From: Verrucomicrobiota bacterium
Lineage (GTDB): Bacteria; Verrucomicrobiota; Verrucomicrobiia; Verrucomicrobiales; Verrucomicrobiaceae
Reading direction: 5' to 3'
Length of the DNA stretch: 64,000 bases
Assembly (NCBI GenBank): GCA_025360015.1
Contig: JANYCZ010000067.1
Span: forward strand, 1-64,000
Notes under the pieces: generated by a model
What the model was told of the DNA's origin: nothing
The model's database searches: none
What the model saw: the letters and a program-made list of their open reading frames with translations, nothing else
Program-made: the position numbers and the translations under genes
Shown here: piece by piece, positions 58,701 to 60,905 of the stretch
How positions within the stretch are numbered: position 1 is the stretch's first letter
Layout: each line of letters begins with the position of its first letter

Positions 58701-59405
58701 TGCGGAAGCCGTGGTGCTGGTGGCCACGTCAGTGACCGTGATGCCGCCACCATTCAGCGTGATCCCGCTGGTGCTGGCCAGTGCGGCGCTGCTCTGGCTC
58801 AGAGCCAGGGTCATGCCGTTGTTGATCGTTGTCGATCCACTCCAACCCGTGAGAGCAGCGCCAGTGGTACCAGTCCCCGAAAGGGTGAGCACACCGGGGG
58901 TGTTGCCATTGAAGACCCCGCCGGAGAGAACCACCGCATTGCCTGCCCCACCCGCAAAACCCGCATTGATGGTCGCAGCAGCAACGTTGTTGAGAATGAT
59001 GTTGTTAGTGGTAGCGCCAAACGTGATCGTGTTCGCGTTCGCAGTGGCTGCAGCACCGATGACAAAAGCCGAGGTGTTGAACTGCAGCCCCCCCACAGTG
59101 ACCGCTGTCCCGAGAGACACGGTGCCTGCCGTCCCTGTGAACACCGCAGTATCATTGTTCGCGTTATTCCACGCAGAAAGCGATGAAGCCGCAAGGCTGC
59201 TGCCATTCCACCACTGCGCAGAGGTCGTGTTCCATGTGCCCAGCCCCCCAAGCCCACCACCCGTGGTCACATCGTTGAGTGTGGTATTGTCCTGATCCCA
59301 GTAGAGAGTCGCAGCCTGCAAGGGCTGGCCGATCTGCCAGGAGAACATCAACAGGATCATCGATAAGCCGACGGGCTGTCGAAAAGTGCGGAAAAGCTTT
59401 AACAT
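28743..59405 (-). CDS. Giant autotransporter-associated beta-strand repeat protein with PEP-CTERM anchor
   Basis: One uninterrupted frame of about 10,220 residues (near 1 MDa). From the ATG at 59405 it has a Sec signal peptide (MLKLFRTFRQPVGLSMILLM, cleavage around residue 31). The TTG at 59459 is less likely. The body is almost wholly Gly/Thr/Asn/Ala/Ser, poor in charge and without cysteine clusters. It consists of autotransporter-associated beta-strand repeats such as GILTLTGTNLYTGGTNING and SVILTGTSTYTGATTVSAG; about forty were counted by eye. Between them lie at least eight copies of a larger module (L..GG.L.Y.G...ET.G..) and ten copies of a GQ.V.G.GI.AG module. A PA14-like domain sits near residues 6233-6381. 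The end is VPEVSRTLLLMFGLLGLMI plus a basic tail, a PEP-CTERM-type sorting signal. No autotransporter barrel is present despite the repeat's name. Likely role: a fibrous surface or matrix protein, perhaps an adhesin, exported by Sec and processed by an exosortase. Confidence 0.93.
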   Translation of the reverse strand: MLKLFRTFRQPVGLSMILLMFSWQIGQPLQAATLYWDQDNTTLNDVTTGGGLGGLGTWNTTSAQWWNGSSLAASSLSAWNNANNDTAVFTGTAGTVSLGTAVTVGGLQFNTSAFVIGAAATANANTITFGATTNNIILNNVAAATINAGFAGGAGNAVVLSGGVFNGNTPGVLTLSGTGTTGAALTGWSGSTTINNGMTLALSQSSAALASTSGITLNGGGITVTDVATSTTASAATTASTTVTVASATGIAIGQVLVGAAAGISGSPVVTAISGTTITLSSAQTITNGGTLTFTDAPITRVNSAAAIASNGGTIIVTNPVNPNVAYTQTLGNITLNSGRLNIVSTTANTGGTELITIGTSGTGLTQTGSAVVTFSGGTALGAATNQINIFGQSANAANTIIGPWATVGTAANAQTDYATYSATTGVQAAAIAGVIVDTTFTTTSANTSNYTVTAGYTASGTVHNINSLRYQGAAGTITMTSTQSIGTFGVLNSSASSGTLTIGNTAGTGTLTLPTAAAGNLYLTTGGGFGITVNANITNNGANVLTLVASGSNIVTLASTGNSFTGGIVINSGTVSIGANTNLGAATGGLTFNGSGGLTFTAATTVGTAATPANRAIAINNGALMTVTTGAFNSSLIGNISGAGGIILAGTSGNTLTIGQSGSTSIYTGATFINLGTLKAGIANAFGSGSAVTIANAAGVVMDITGFDTAIGSLSGGGGTGGTVTMGTQTLTVGSNNENTTFAGVLGVGGTAGVLTKVGTGILTLTGTNLYTGGTNINGGLLNITALANLGTAGVTFNGGGVQFAASGVDLSARTLTFGGSGATIDTNNNQINFANAIGNSGAGSLTKAGNGTLFLGGTNTYTGTTNVREGVLALTNAQALGTGAAAVSVQPGAALVLFGSGLNFGTKALTLNGTGSLAGQNGALVNATGAGTNTYGGGLVLGSSATVSVDGGSLNLSSTNAVTGVGDLTLAGAGSGTLAGALTTGSGGLNKAGAGTWTLTGTGGTNTGALSITGGTLNFTGGAFGTLSGTTLGGGILSLTSGSQSIGNLTIAASTGNSVIVAAGATLATGSSISRSAGGTVAFDISGAGSAITTTATGAGANNVLGYASVKDGTATGMAQISGGNIVRLTSFSTLADNSNDGAGPFNDYTTAGMASNPLFWSNSITTRSVNSLTFDASSANQTVNMGAVGNILTLNSGAIQAVGSFNSTLAGGQLGANNSEVIVQQNGTGVLTIVSPISSGTGSLVKMGTGALTLAPITKLAGTTNGTTTISGLSSTANLAVGQAITGVSIPAGATVASIVNGTTITISSASLGSATGTALTFGTGNVFSGSTLVNSGALKAGSANALSANSAVTLANVAGAALDLNGFNQTVSGLTGGGAAGGNVILNGNLNIGGSATSFVNLGNVNGRGVLAGVVSGSGSLAVNAGYNLALTNNSNTFSGMVNVNDGFLTISNMGQLGSSPLVAVNGIASSNGFPSGTLVVQGGLSGLTFNRGLSLAGRGPAANNGGSGYALISIGGNTFSGNISTSQNTETRVAAAAGNTYFSGGTVNLGPNGSTGLTMSGNGNLFINDLITGGLTAQPSLYRVSATTLAGTTVLTNWNNNFVTNVRVDGSDLRISNGGELGLDSSGSQLTGTGGLFEFRTDMPGSFSNIKLAQNNGNMNIFADRAVGGAGLGTETLSAAGLLGYSGVSGNILMGALSVGRTGSGTLTVSGRDGYGFNFSASSGTMSQGLAFSNTGNGLLTINGSVTVGDGANRAMTFGAGNGDILFNGFVLNASTAVHNVTKSGQGTLVMNGANTAGGTTDNMLGGVNVTGGTLLVTQAGSGTATIAKVIGSGAGAALQLNGGALDYRGPGETVAGNLIVNASGAGNAIVLANNSSGSLIFQNPFGAGSTGTKFLGGTSTTAEFQAVINGTAGVTKVGSGTWLYDPAVASFAAQPTSYTVASGGAINTNSFVVQSGSNAIAIGMSVSGTNIPAGSIVTAVSGTVGSQSVTISNGIGTAVAANTALTFGANASFTGALTIAGGTFQAKPTAATSTGSNLFAATNNLVFASDPVGGNGFAGGTFQLAANGALTYTANVIQTMGALTPTLGHGVIQVAAGNSTFSNIVNFASFGTRAAGATLNFAPAATLAGIQFATAPTGTAILNGQLGGFAYITNASTGAIDYITAPSNGTNVTALAAATALPATGATGTTNYFNSGNLTLTGATAVNTLRLTAAGQTITQGANAITVTNTSATQQGGIMFDTTGASGNSAIITGNNIIGSAVFELIFTVGGGNSANTLTVNSTIGNGTADLFTKAGNGTMILGGASTFGGNVFINEGTVQMASGSATATIGAPAAATTFVLRQNTTFDVNGAGANVAPYTGATALNTVTIGALGGAGTITSSNAAASALAIGISTASGAGMFSGIIQNGSASALTVIRNGASGSVALTGLNTYTGATILSGTGAILQATTLANGGTASSIGASTNAAANLVFNGGTLQYQGSNATVYSETQTPSISIDRLFTMAGNGSIDSSGTYGNNIIGATTANNAALLFNGTSGSGGVTGTDAVALAGVVGAKTLTLTGNSTGDNQINLVLADSGGSTLAITKNSAGTGTANGVWVLGNINNTYSGATTIINGVLRAQDAGSNATSTTTVTGATATTDLWVNNANGLAIGQAVTGTGITGGTTIAAILDPTHIRLSANATVASGATLTFGSISNLSGNSNLVFNGASTNNTVLEANGTFTRALGTGAGQVQWATNGNGGFAATSSQLVVNLGAGAALTWGSGFFVNGTGVLILNSGTALSDVNFINNINLNGAVRTVQVDDNAITTTDFATLSGILSGSTGSGLTKTGAGTLYITGANTYSGNTTLSAGSVFVNSIGGGSVASSAFGDGSGILNLGGASLLYVGNGETTTRQLNLNASTTIDQSGSGALVIANLVNAAASAKTLTLRGSNGDANTITSLLADNGGALTLSKSDAGTWILSGTNTYTGGTAVGGGLLGIGGSAAIGTGLLSLSNAGIFATSTGGLTINNAVQLNANTISVFTGLNSISIPGIVNGSTTNNWTIANTITAPASLTIGTFNNAEVATAHTLSILGSGNTTLGNITSTGGSGSAATVNLLVNGTGIVTFNGTNTSGNTAPALNITQGTAVIGNTGFLNGSTLTFIGGVLQANVAITNTQLPTISLQGTGTNNPNSAFPTLTGANSVTVDTFAINAAGNGGATRLFYNSLTAGSFTVNTSVNLMQAGTGTGTLQVAGAGTTNFNGVISNGTGGAGVFQYLGTGALNLTADNTYTGATTLSSGTTTLSGNGRFSGTSGITVNHGAVFTLDNTSANPATADRLGDKPLTINGATLNFIGMTTTGSTEGVAGNTLTFNAGQSIVNLTNNGGTTQMNFTTLTTNTGAYVNWTSNATLGTATNRVIFSTPPTLTAATVGILPRDTINGTDFATYNNTGLASNANGLQAFAGYNIPTISGVISGGTTVTVASTVGLTAGSTVYGSGVTAGTTIASITSATTFTLSASATNATVPLVIGSTAYTDINSSFALDTLKIGSGFITQSNIVVSRTVNAVNINNATAVGIGVTNTKNATLTITSGGVIANGGTTHTLGMDRIALGAEAAFDIGSGTTLNVTGSMTGAVGMNKNLPGTLTLSGQQFYTGQTTVNDGTLNLSYGNNTLFTAAQALSVNNTGVVNLNNNVQYVGTLSGGTLPGSGGTINLGSGMLVSNMAAVGTYAGSITGTGAFARLGANALTLESALSYSGQTILMGGITTLRDNATLLNTSAIIINYATLTIDNSANLQTNLNDRVNDSAAITLRGGLISYVGRASTLSSETLGALTAAQGANGITAAANGNATASVATGDLTFASFARTTGAGVTVNFSGTNLGSEGANPRILFTDPSGLNVNSNFVLPAWAIANSTDFAGYNATQGVGALSSAGYQSYTAGYSSGGVLFGFAGGISGGPGNVTNLLATAALTTTLPTALTTTGMLRIAGAFQNDIAFTGATDVLDLEQGGLLRANVNNGTLIGTVGTPGVLTAGTATSSNTELVIYGAQNTITINAAIRNTSATAVGGSGTVTLVKSGANTLTLTNFNSYTGGTFVDQGTLNLSGAATANGTINVVIPGDLTINGGVQGTGAAVTMITNAGQIATSSNVTLNGRATLTLVGNNTLNSFNFNNNGGDTTNGPTLAIGAGVLTISSATPFSATTSNAAFANTVSGTGSVVLTNGVNTISVGAIAAGGQTYDTIAPGLTIGSILTGAGTSTSLSVSGGGLLLLSGANTFASGVNVTAGGVILGASSNVTVQPITAGTGSTVASGLVIANGPVGTGTLTLGAGTSLLLNDTSWTIVNPVVFQGNESFDNTNVATARTMTLAGVVSYTGGAAWNLGVNNPNLTVIMNGPVSGLGSLTSFTKSGLGNLSINLTGISSSASISFNNGGTISLFHDGDGNVQNEAINLGALSLDSAVPTLTIGRAGQTVLWNQAVNKILTPTSFSSVANGINLTAGNGYGLAVSNGVTLGNTGSGSVVTGPVFNIGTTATNSNVVQGLTLAGVISGGAAGSGVVTFTKSGAGTMELTNSGNTYGGSGSLIDVTAGILSATSNGALGDTANVVRLSANSATQGLRLAGGTTYTLTGRTINLNAATVGIDVSAGTVATLDTAFTFSAAGNAFQKNDIGTLIITANNSTRTTGTTTIAGGVIQINNANALGGGQIILGGTTSAVGGAALYLTNSITISNAINMASVSGATSGINNTGGVFSASGVNTINGTITNTAGVGVTFGAADGATLNIGGLALGNSPTFNAVGTGIINLASDAANTATFVKIGTGTMNITGAMTTTATPTVTQGTLNVSGAGLFSAATGNITVQNGGLLNIDDTGTASTRFGGARTVGLATGRLTFVGNGTSASTLTFGALTSSWGGNTITMNNAGAASSTLTFASLAGNLVSGGSVLTFASTQTLGMATNRLILTTAPTLTGNLIQRGVVIDAAGTNFATYAAAATPTATTVSGSNVVTLTTGNTYQMIVGQSVTNANITGVVTGITSPTTFTVSTTATASASTALTVALAGVGALNGAAYAVSDGTGTGTDLSFTNVNGGTAYGINASKDLITGLFSATNTYRVTGDTTVVSNSGLNLRTLNALRIEGTGTDVTFGTSGGTQLALTAANILSVGANQTIGNATLAALNSAPVIAFAAVEGGLLVDTGDSLAVNAAITSSNNMTKGLGGLLTFNTKQFFNTGANVFSVLDGTVKLAGGENTLWQGAQGGTNGQLLSVGPGTVSSVSSTTATGTTTVTLASTAGLYAGQYVRGTGITGGTFIASVVNGTQITLSQAATATGTVALGYGGGALDLNGTVQMVGDLSAPNRTAFAGSGGIITSATAATLISVQSNATANSWGGQITGNVYFNKSGSIGSTFYSDNTYTGGTLINGSSLTLTDEARLSGTSSVAIQGATLVLSDGGTMAVADRINNGASFTFRSGVLSMTGRDLTNSSETLGDALFAEGGNNIALTLGVNGSVRSLVLSFGNFTQTNGAMLLLNGMAGQMGSAVRMTVANGTSLMVNGIIPWMNSGGGDFVSYVAPSAGNATGGLAALGSAGYQGYDGSVLPAASNATGNYKVATAAIALPTGGLNINGLNLNPGATQTITFASATDVLNLTAGAFIKTGAFTTNIGATLDSGRFTAGGVGGTGSVDLQMVITATAATPVIMNSRIVDNGSQAVRLVFTGYNTGDLQIVNGLSSYTGGTTVNAPNGVNNGTFDLNVTGANGTTGNSAIPLATNLADSLVINGGNVRLLQANQINFAITPVLRGLGALLNLNNFNQTLAGLTFDNDGGATAPSVTTGAGILALTGNITAGSSNAGSISTLSGTGTGGIALDLNGATRTMTVNAVTINGDSTVANVTPTLSITAPIGDSAASGAGITKAGNGLLALSGTNLFTGGVTVTGGGLAIGASTNVTTRDGTTGVVSAFTSGPLGTGALTIGAAGTYLTSAGAFTLSNAVTLAGTQVALKGTNSLTLNGNNATTILTGNTTVTVDAPQATLTLNSVIADGGNGYSITKEGLGTLVLGNNNTFTGGVRVNAGTLTLASLNSSSTAPVFSGTAATIGNGGLLSLVNNGTGNFGIINYANTIITAGAVSNLNIGNNGANTNNTIVVADLSLGAGNILNVSGANNYILRITNLSGGVVGGGAPEINVASGTTVVIYGYSGDKPINIGQGTLQFPDLVTLGTSTTLASNPVVLNGSYPLNIQNAVLTGANMTSYGYTASGLTGNFATIPTVSGVLNAQNAGIGYTGSNFLVANLGDGAFGNRPNTISGTAVTTVATFSGFLQVTAGGNYTFRSGTDDGMTLVVDGNVVSADAFGHPFTDSAAVTVNLTAGYHAISYKFANSGTGGAYRLLYSGTDTSNAFQTVGGSTAFYTTALPTAANGFNGAAIISNDYTLASSTTATIDTGGTVFGAVIDTSHSLTLGANSVLNVTNGTNGSFGSGWFGAGGATSIGSGVIIATTNTATAAAGALDLLGTITESGTGLVTGSGTSSALIKTGQGTLVLGGNNTATFTGDLAIQGGFVQLNASGALPAGTTTVSNSSTTGVTGNTTNGTGVITGVSSTAALQQGMAVSGTGIPAGAYVVSVDSATQYTISQNATATGSAVALANATSGTLDLNGQTGVAGNVVINGTGSAALTAGSNAALWNSSGNAASLSGALTLATNASVGGYGNLTLAVVNAASGITLTKVGADTLNLNTDNSTTLLGSIVVSNGILKIGQINALGDTIGTTTISSGAVLDLNGISMSENLSIAGAGRTNFTTTRNTLGVLVNSSSTASVLGGTITLTAASFIGSDWVNSVSTGTAGGNITLNGVVSGAFLLTKVGSNTLTLTAANTQSGLTITEGTVVVSGAAGQAGTGGNITVGTGAVSGIIPTNTLTFDNVSAASSTRAGGAGNNRTITLNGGAFNIIGNATTAVNEAIGTGALAFGNEFNLVTLTSNGANVEFSSTGAGTLTRATGATAFIRGTGIGNGVPAAGNTNIIFGTTPATTGSTDVFGATTATGIIPWIVIESGATATGGVNATFANYTAANGLAPMASANFATTLPAGAVANSATDVNVRLVTAATLTNATPNSFQTTGINSLTFNAISTGVTLNSNVNLSIDSGGILATATNTIGGAGMINVAGNREALIHVFGAANTLTLTVPLGGAFAPTTGGFTKSGDGTLIFGATSGNAYTGTTTLNLGTLKLGASSPQNALFYKFNTAPVITATTSAQVADALVLNSGATLDLNGHSQLFGDLLSRGTLAGSGGFVTNTGGTLATFTTTVGTARDFAGQINGNLNFVKTGTAALTLRDNNQFIGNATIMGSSVILTDQGTFSGMSTGTTLSIRNALLRWDDSGTQDMNNRISSNVAVALDGGAFEYISRGAASDSITLGNLSLTGGTSTLRVNPGSGGFGAATLNLGGTFSRSTGATLNFASGAGIVGAGANFTATASALNTNSHGIIGGWATVNTALDGTTAAANIEFATYDATTGIRQLNLVEQVASFVTATSTSNVRFAANATVNSGGQTINSLTLNGAAVAISFLNNNDTLTLASGGLLSGSDANARSIGSTSLRGKLTSSLTELFIHSGSSSGLTINSDITGTLSPVFTSAGTNGGAFITLNNANSYVGTAYVDGVILNLGVNGTTTTTNAITGDIIITGGNVNGTGSGLIANSAVRLQAANQINDASNITVRGGAQLDINGFNDTVASLTFNSQGGLADSGPLVQTGAGTLTLTGNITATNLDDVRGMAVIAGNISLAATTTITVDKVTGTTVLGTRGDLNEQVGLAINANIFGGATLTKAGLGALQLGGVSESVTTVNVTAGSVITGISTNYTNANINLSTGTILDTRGVVMGGRVGNVTGTGLVKNFSPTAGGTLVTGSANANATFDGTLASDYTTGALSVTKVGTATWTLTADNSANILGTLQINGGTVKLSSATAKVGFVTTTLAGGGALTLDNSTNAVNNRLGGTTSVQATAADRALSMRGGVLNYIGGGTAVTEAVNTVTNLEGASKWNLTSGTTGTTINITTFNASSTANRGMLTLNAGSAILGVAVAGSGRVNVFATTANLTNNIRPDMIGIDSSGTGLVTYDATGGFRLLTSADTALGYFNPTGSYLGTATPLTITGTAGTVSNATTLTSNVDVTSALGLHASTAINSLTLSSGGGVTSIGGGVSTSTSATTLFNAAGTVNTLTVGNGTTDGAILTRTGNLGITGGAITAGAGVLDLHIVGDLTSSAYILGAGGIAKDGTGTLTLNKASLNTGATFVNDGTLILGGGVNTLLVIPTAGALTVADLVVNGGTIKLNGSNQAVRQITNTNANALPNTSGVIVNDSAVAATLYTEQSAAVSFAGTLGVNPTSGGTANQNNFSVDKSGNFAWTLTGAQYYTGSTTIRSGTLTLQDSGAILGSGAVNMNYATLSLVNSGLSTVAARTGTSALNFTGGTLSVTPRLEGETSGSMGAVNLLGGQNVIAFAAQPGIGGSINMNGLSLNRTANSGAFLNITTGTGQIGRGTDASGGQSAQLTFTTAPTLANSLVGGWAIYNGADFLTYLSAPSATGAVGLGVLGDTVAGFANYTTVATATATIASSATSNYKATGAFNMTISGNTSLNSFNQTIGAAGNNLVFTNFGDTLTLTSGGYLHSGNFTGAVSAGQGFGRLTSGASELFLYNNQSTWTINSTITGTNKVVFSSANGGTTALTDGTSGLQLATTSSGATQVTLASTTGLIAGQNVTGTIGGSAYSGTIVSVDNGTLVTLSSAPTAGTAFLNYGNSGASTGITATWAAATNPTFTLTAGTTAGMFVGQPVYGAGIPAGAIVGAILTSTTFTLTGVTTVAGTAAAITAGSTGNTYSGGTIVDNGATLTLGSASGRGGEVVLPSAGGLTINGGAVNFSGTSIYGAIASGTAVTINGAGTLTYPNYAVVSPSLTITNTLGLLTLNGNGGATGPTLQLGTPAAGQTSRVVVSGIVSSNDNLAVAPTIAGIFTSATQFSTLQFSGATPTITVNVGANPVGLAISAYITQNADVAGQGPIIKAGVGGLALTSANSTWSSGLNLNAGTLIIGAASTPATVSTVASPVTVTSGPLGTGTLTIADATTIQTDNTARTISNAIAFSGAGATGFTAGGTAATNSLTLNGVMNLGAFARTITVTSPQVTLTINGQVTGTAGGGLIKAGDGILTLVQTANDYVGSTTVNGGLLKLGAAGVIPDASSLVVNASGTFDMAGFAETIASLASSSSTTGGLLTNSGAAATLTLSGTTGSTTFGGVISNGASALNLAKTGASTQILSGQNTYTGTTVVSGGTLEIATGGSLRGSSSITLSNGSIFRISNATTNVVSFTNPATFTPVTLSAGGGTVQLAGTVSGSSQRFGALTLSAAGTLDFGTGNSNALAFTNITGVPANAVTVSNWSGVTYLLGTTVDSGLATQDRLLFNTLAGTDGTLISGYTFTNDAGVLIGHGMKLQNAASAGTTNEIVPVADTAAYWSGNFGTNIWGDGNATNTNWWTTAAGTTVATIPGIGTNVFITANTPTNTYATTLLNTNYEINSLTFTGTGTANTAGSIIASGAGGPYTLTLDGASGITVAVGSGANTISTNVVLGTAATQTWVNNSTSLLTVSGGVSGTNKNLVVTTTAGGGDATVSGSVILGTGTVTKTGAGTLTFTGVAANTYTGLTTVSAGELDLGKTGVNAIGGSLMVTAGTAKLTGTGGDQIADTGTVTVNGASATFDLNGKTETVAGVSLQSGTIQDSATGGALTSTSNFDVRSGTATAALTGSVGLDKTTSGTVVLGGANSYTGATNVSAGTLRVQNATALGTTAAGTSVTAGAALQIDNVAVVGEALTLNGTGVGASGALTGTGTASSSGNISLATASSVGVAAGGDTLTLSGAISGAGTGLTKVGAGSVILTGTSTYTGATTVSAGTLQLGSGGTSGALSTSSAISVASGATFAVNRSDTVVQGTDFGSAAITGSGNLTQAGSGTTVLTAVNSYGTTTVNGGTLLVGNNASNTATTGSGAVTVGNGTNSATLGGTGTVVGAATISNAATLQPGDSTASGINQNGTLNFSSNLTLQSTSALSLQISAPSQTAALTFTLGQYVYNGTNYSDAGTLFNAETTARSTWDVAPSATTNHDYVKVAGTLTLGGKVNIIENGTLSYAPGQVFNLIDWGSVIATGFHAGSGFTTGGAFADFNLPDLTSQNLGWDTSAFTTYGIIVVVPEVSRTLLLMFGLLGLMIRRRRSVR
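28746..28823 (-). other. PEP-CTERM-type sorting signal of the giant protein
   Basis: The last 26 residues comprise VPEV, a membrane helix (RTLLLMFGLLGLMI) and an RRRR tail. Canonical signals have VPEP; here the fourth residue is valine. The preceding residues (FNLIDWGSV, FADFNLPDL, LGWDTSAF) match the usual lead-in of Verrucomicrobial PEP-CTERM proteins. An exosortase would cut here; none is encoded in the window. Confidence 0.85.
33680..49520 (-). repeat. At least eight copies of a 150-180-residue inter-repeat module
   Basis: Each copy follows a beta-strand repeat and contains, in order: a DN/DRL-type segment, L..GG.L.YIG, an ETLG-like segment, a long FxxLxRxxGAxLxF strand, a segment like NRIxFTTxPTL, then GWA...DFATY...G..AL..Y. 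Approximate starts: 49520, 48110, 44940, 43180, 38820, 37470, 35620 and 34230. Two weaker relatives lie near 53070 and 58390. Divergence between copies is high, so they are old duplications under selection. Confidence 0.7.
40263..40710 (-). other. PA14-like domain inside the giant protein
   Basis: About 150 residues (6233-6381) read GLTGNFATIPTVSG..., then YTGSNFLVANLGDGAFGNR, FSGFLQVTAGGNYTFRSGTD, DGMTLVVDGNVV, and AGYHAISYKFANSGTGGAYR. This is the PA14 pattern: a carbohydrate-binding beta-barrel found in glycosidases, adhesins and toxins. It is the only non-repeat domain in the body of the protein and suggests sugar binding. Confidence 0.8.
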
Positions 59406-59893
59406 AATGCTTAAATTTTGGACGAGGGGAGCCTGAAGAATAGGGAATTTAGGAACCAAAAGCCAAACAATTGTTTGATTTTATGTTAAATAATTGTGGG
59501 CATCTGAGCATTGCGTAGGGATTCTATGCGTAATGCGTTGCTTTAAGATCATCATCCCTGCCATTTAGCAGATAGAAGCTGACCTGCCGCACCCCTCGGC
59601 CTACGTAGACCGCGCCCTTGTATGGCGGAGCACCCCCTCCCTCTTGTGCGCAGACAAAAGTGTTGTCAATTAGGTATATAAATTACTAATATAGAAATAA
59701 GACTTACGATATAAAAAATTATTGGCTTATTTAAATGTCGCGCCACCAGCCACCAAATCGCATAACAGAAGTCGCTCTCGAAAGCGTCAAATTGACTCTC
59801 CGAACAGTAAAGCCTCGCACCGCTCTAATCTAAATAAGACGACAAAATCGCGCACAGTCATCACCACGCCGTTTTGCCGCACTGTTTCGCAGC
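59406..59893. promoter_or_regulatory. AT-rich promoter region of the giant gene
   Basis: About 490 bases without a gene, far more AT-rich than the rest of the window, especially 59640-59750. It holds a perfect 14-bp palindrome CAAACAATTGTTTG (59464-59477) 59 bases before the giant gene's start, and a nearby second AATTGT (59490s). I could not fix a -10/-35 pair. The region also lies beyond the 3' end of the coiled-coil gene. Confidence 0.5.
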
Positions 59894-60754
59894 TTAAGGC
59901 TGCGGTCTCGGCGCAGGCAGCCGGGTGGCCTCAGGCTCGAAATCCAGCACGTCCTGGTGGGTGCGCAGGGCTTTGCGGGCCTTGTCAAAAAAGGCGGAGA
60001 GATCGTCGGCGTTCATCTTCTGCTTGTCGTCGATGTACGCGTGCAGCTTCTGGATCTGGCCGTCGGCGTCCAGATTGACGGCACCCATGATCTTCTGCGC
60101 CTGCTTGTACGTGCTGGAAAACTTGGTCTGCGCCTGCTCAAAGGCCTCCTTCGCACCCTCCTGGCGGCTGTATTGCTTCTCGGCTTCGCGAAAGTCGCTG
60201 CTGAAAAGGCGCTTGAAGAAGCCACCCTTGGGTTTTTCGATGTGCTTGGAAGCCTGCGCGTCAAAGTAACTCGCCAGCTCCTGAAACTCCTGCATCGGCT
60301 TCTGATACTGCTTCTTCAGGTAGCCCAGCCCGGTGGTGATGATGGACAGCTTTTCCACCTCCGCCTTCGACAGCGTCTGCCCGGCCTTCACCTTGTCCTC
60401 CAGCAGGTCGATGTATTGCAGCGTGGTCTTGTTGCCTTCAAAGATGTTTTCAAACTCCTTCGCCGCCAGGGCCAGCCGCTTGCGCTCGCCTGAGCGCAGC
60501 TCGTCGATCTTCTTTTCGTGCTCGTCATTGAGCGCCGTGATCATCTTCTGGTGCTGCGCCGCCTGGTTGTCCAGCGTGCGCTGAAATTCAGCCTCCTTCG
60601 CCTTGATCTCCTCCGCATGCTCCGTCTTCACCTGCTCCAGCTCCGCATGCGCGGTCGCCAGGTCGGTGTGGGCTTGAAACAGAAACCAGCCCACCACCCC
60701 CGAAGCGAGGAAACTGAGCACCAGCAGTGCGGTAAGATTTTTAATGGCAGCCAT
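59894..60754 (-). CDS. Membrane-anchored coiled-coil protein
   Basis: A 286-residue protein with an N-terminal membrane helix (LTALLVLSFLASGVVGWFLF, residues 7-26) followed by a long charged coiled coil (about 30-105) and further helical segments. Its C-terminus is proline-rich (RLPAPRPQP). Probably anchored in the inner membrane with the coil outside. Not recognised beyond this; similar architecture is seen in proteins that scaffold envelope complexes. Divergent from the MFS gene. Confidence 0.75.
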   Translation of the reverse strand: MAAIKNLTALLVLSFLASGVVGWFLFQAHTDLATAHAELEQVKTEHAEEIKAKEAEFQRTLDNQAAQHQKMITALNDEHEKKIDELRSGERKRLALAAKEFENIFEGNKTTLQYIDLLEDKVKAGQTLSKAEVEKLSIITTGLGYLKKQYQKPMQEFQELASYFDAQASKHIEKPKGGFFKRLFSSDFREAEKQYSRQEGAKEAFEQAQTKFSSTYKQAQKIMGAVNLDADGQIQKLHAYIDDKQKMNADDLSAFFDKARKALRTHQDVLDFEPEATRLPAPRPQP

Positions 60755-60809
60755 GGGAGGAAGTAATTCTTGAGACTACAGGGCACGCAAATAGATTCAA
60801 TGCGCCGCT

Positions 60810-60826
60810 TTTGTGACCCGTCTCAC
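60810..60826. promoter_or_regulatory. Operator-like site before the MFS gene
   Basis: TTTGTGACCCG (60810-60820) repeats the core of the tandem sites at 28648-28683. It overlaps an inverted pair GTGA-CCCGTC-TCAC (60813-60826). It lies about 80-95 bp before the MFS start, in the divergent promoter region. Confidence 0.4.
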
Positions 60827-60905
60827 GGCCCATGCACGCCTTCATGCGGTTCATCAAGCCAGAATCCTGCTAGGGCTGGCTGAATTTCTGCGTCTTCTCT
60901 CCGCG

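Noticed and set aside
28743-59405. Possible CRISPR or tandem DNA repeats in the giant gene
   Set aside because: Repeats are at protein level and diverged; there are no identical direct repeats with uniform unique spacers.
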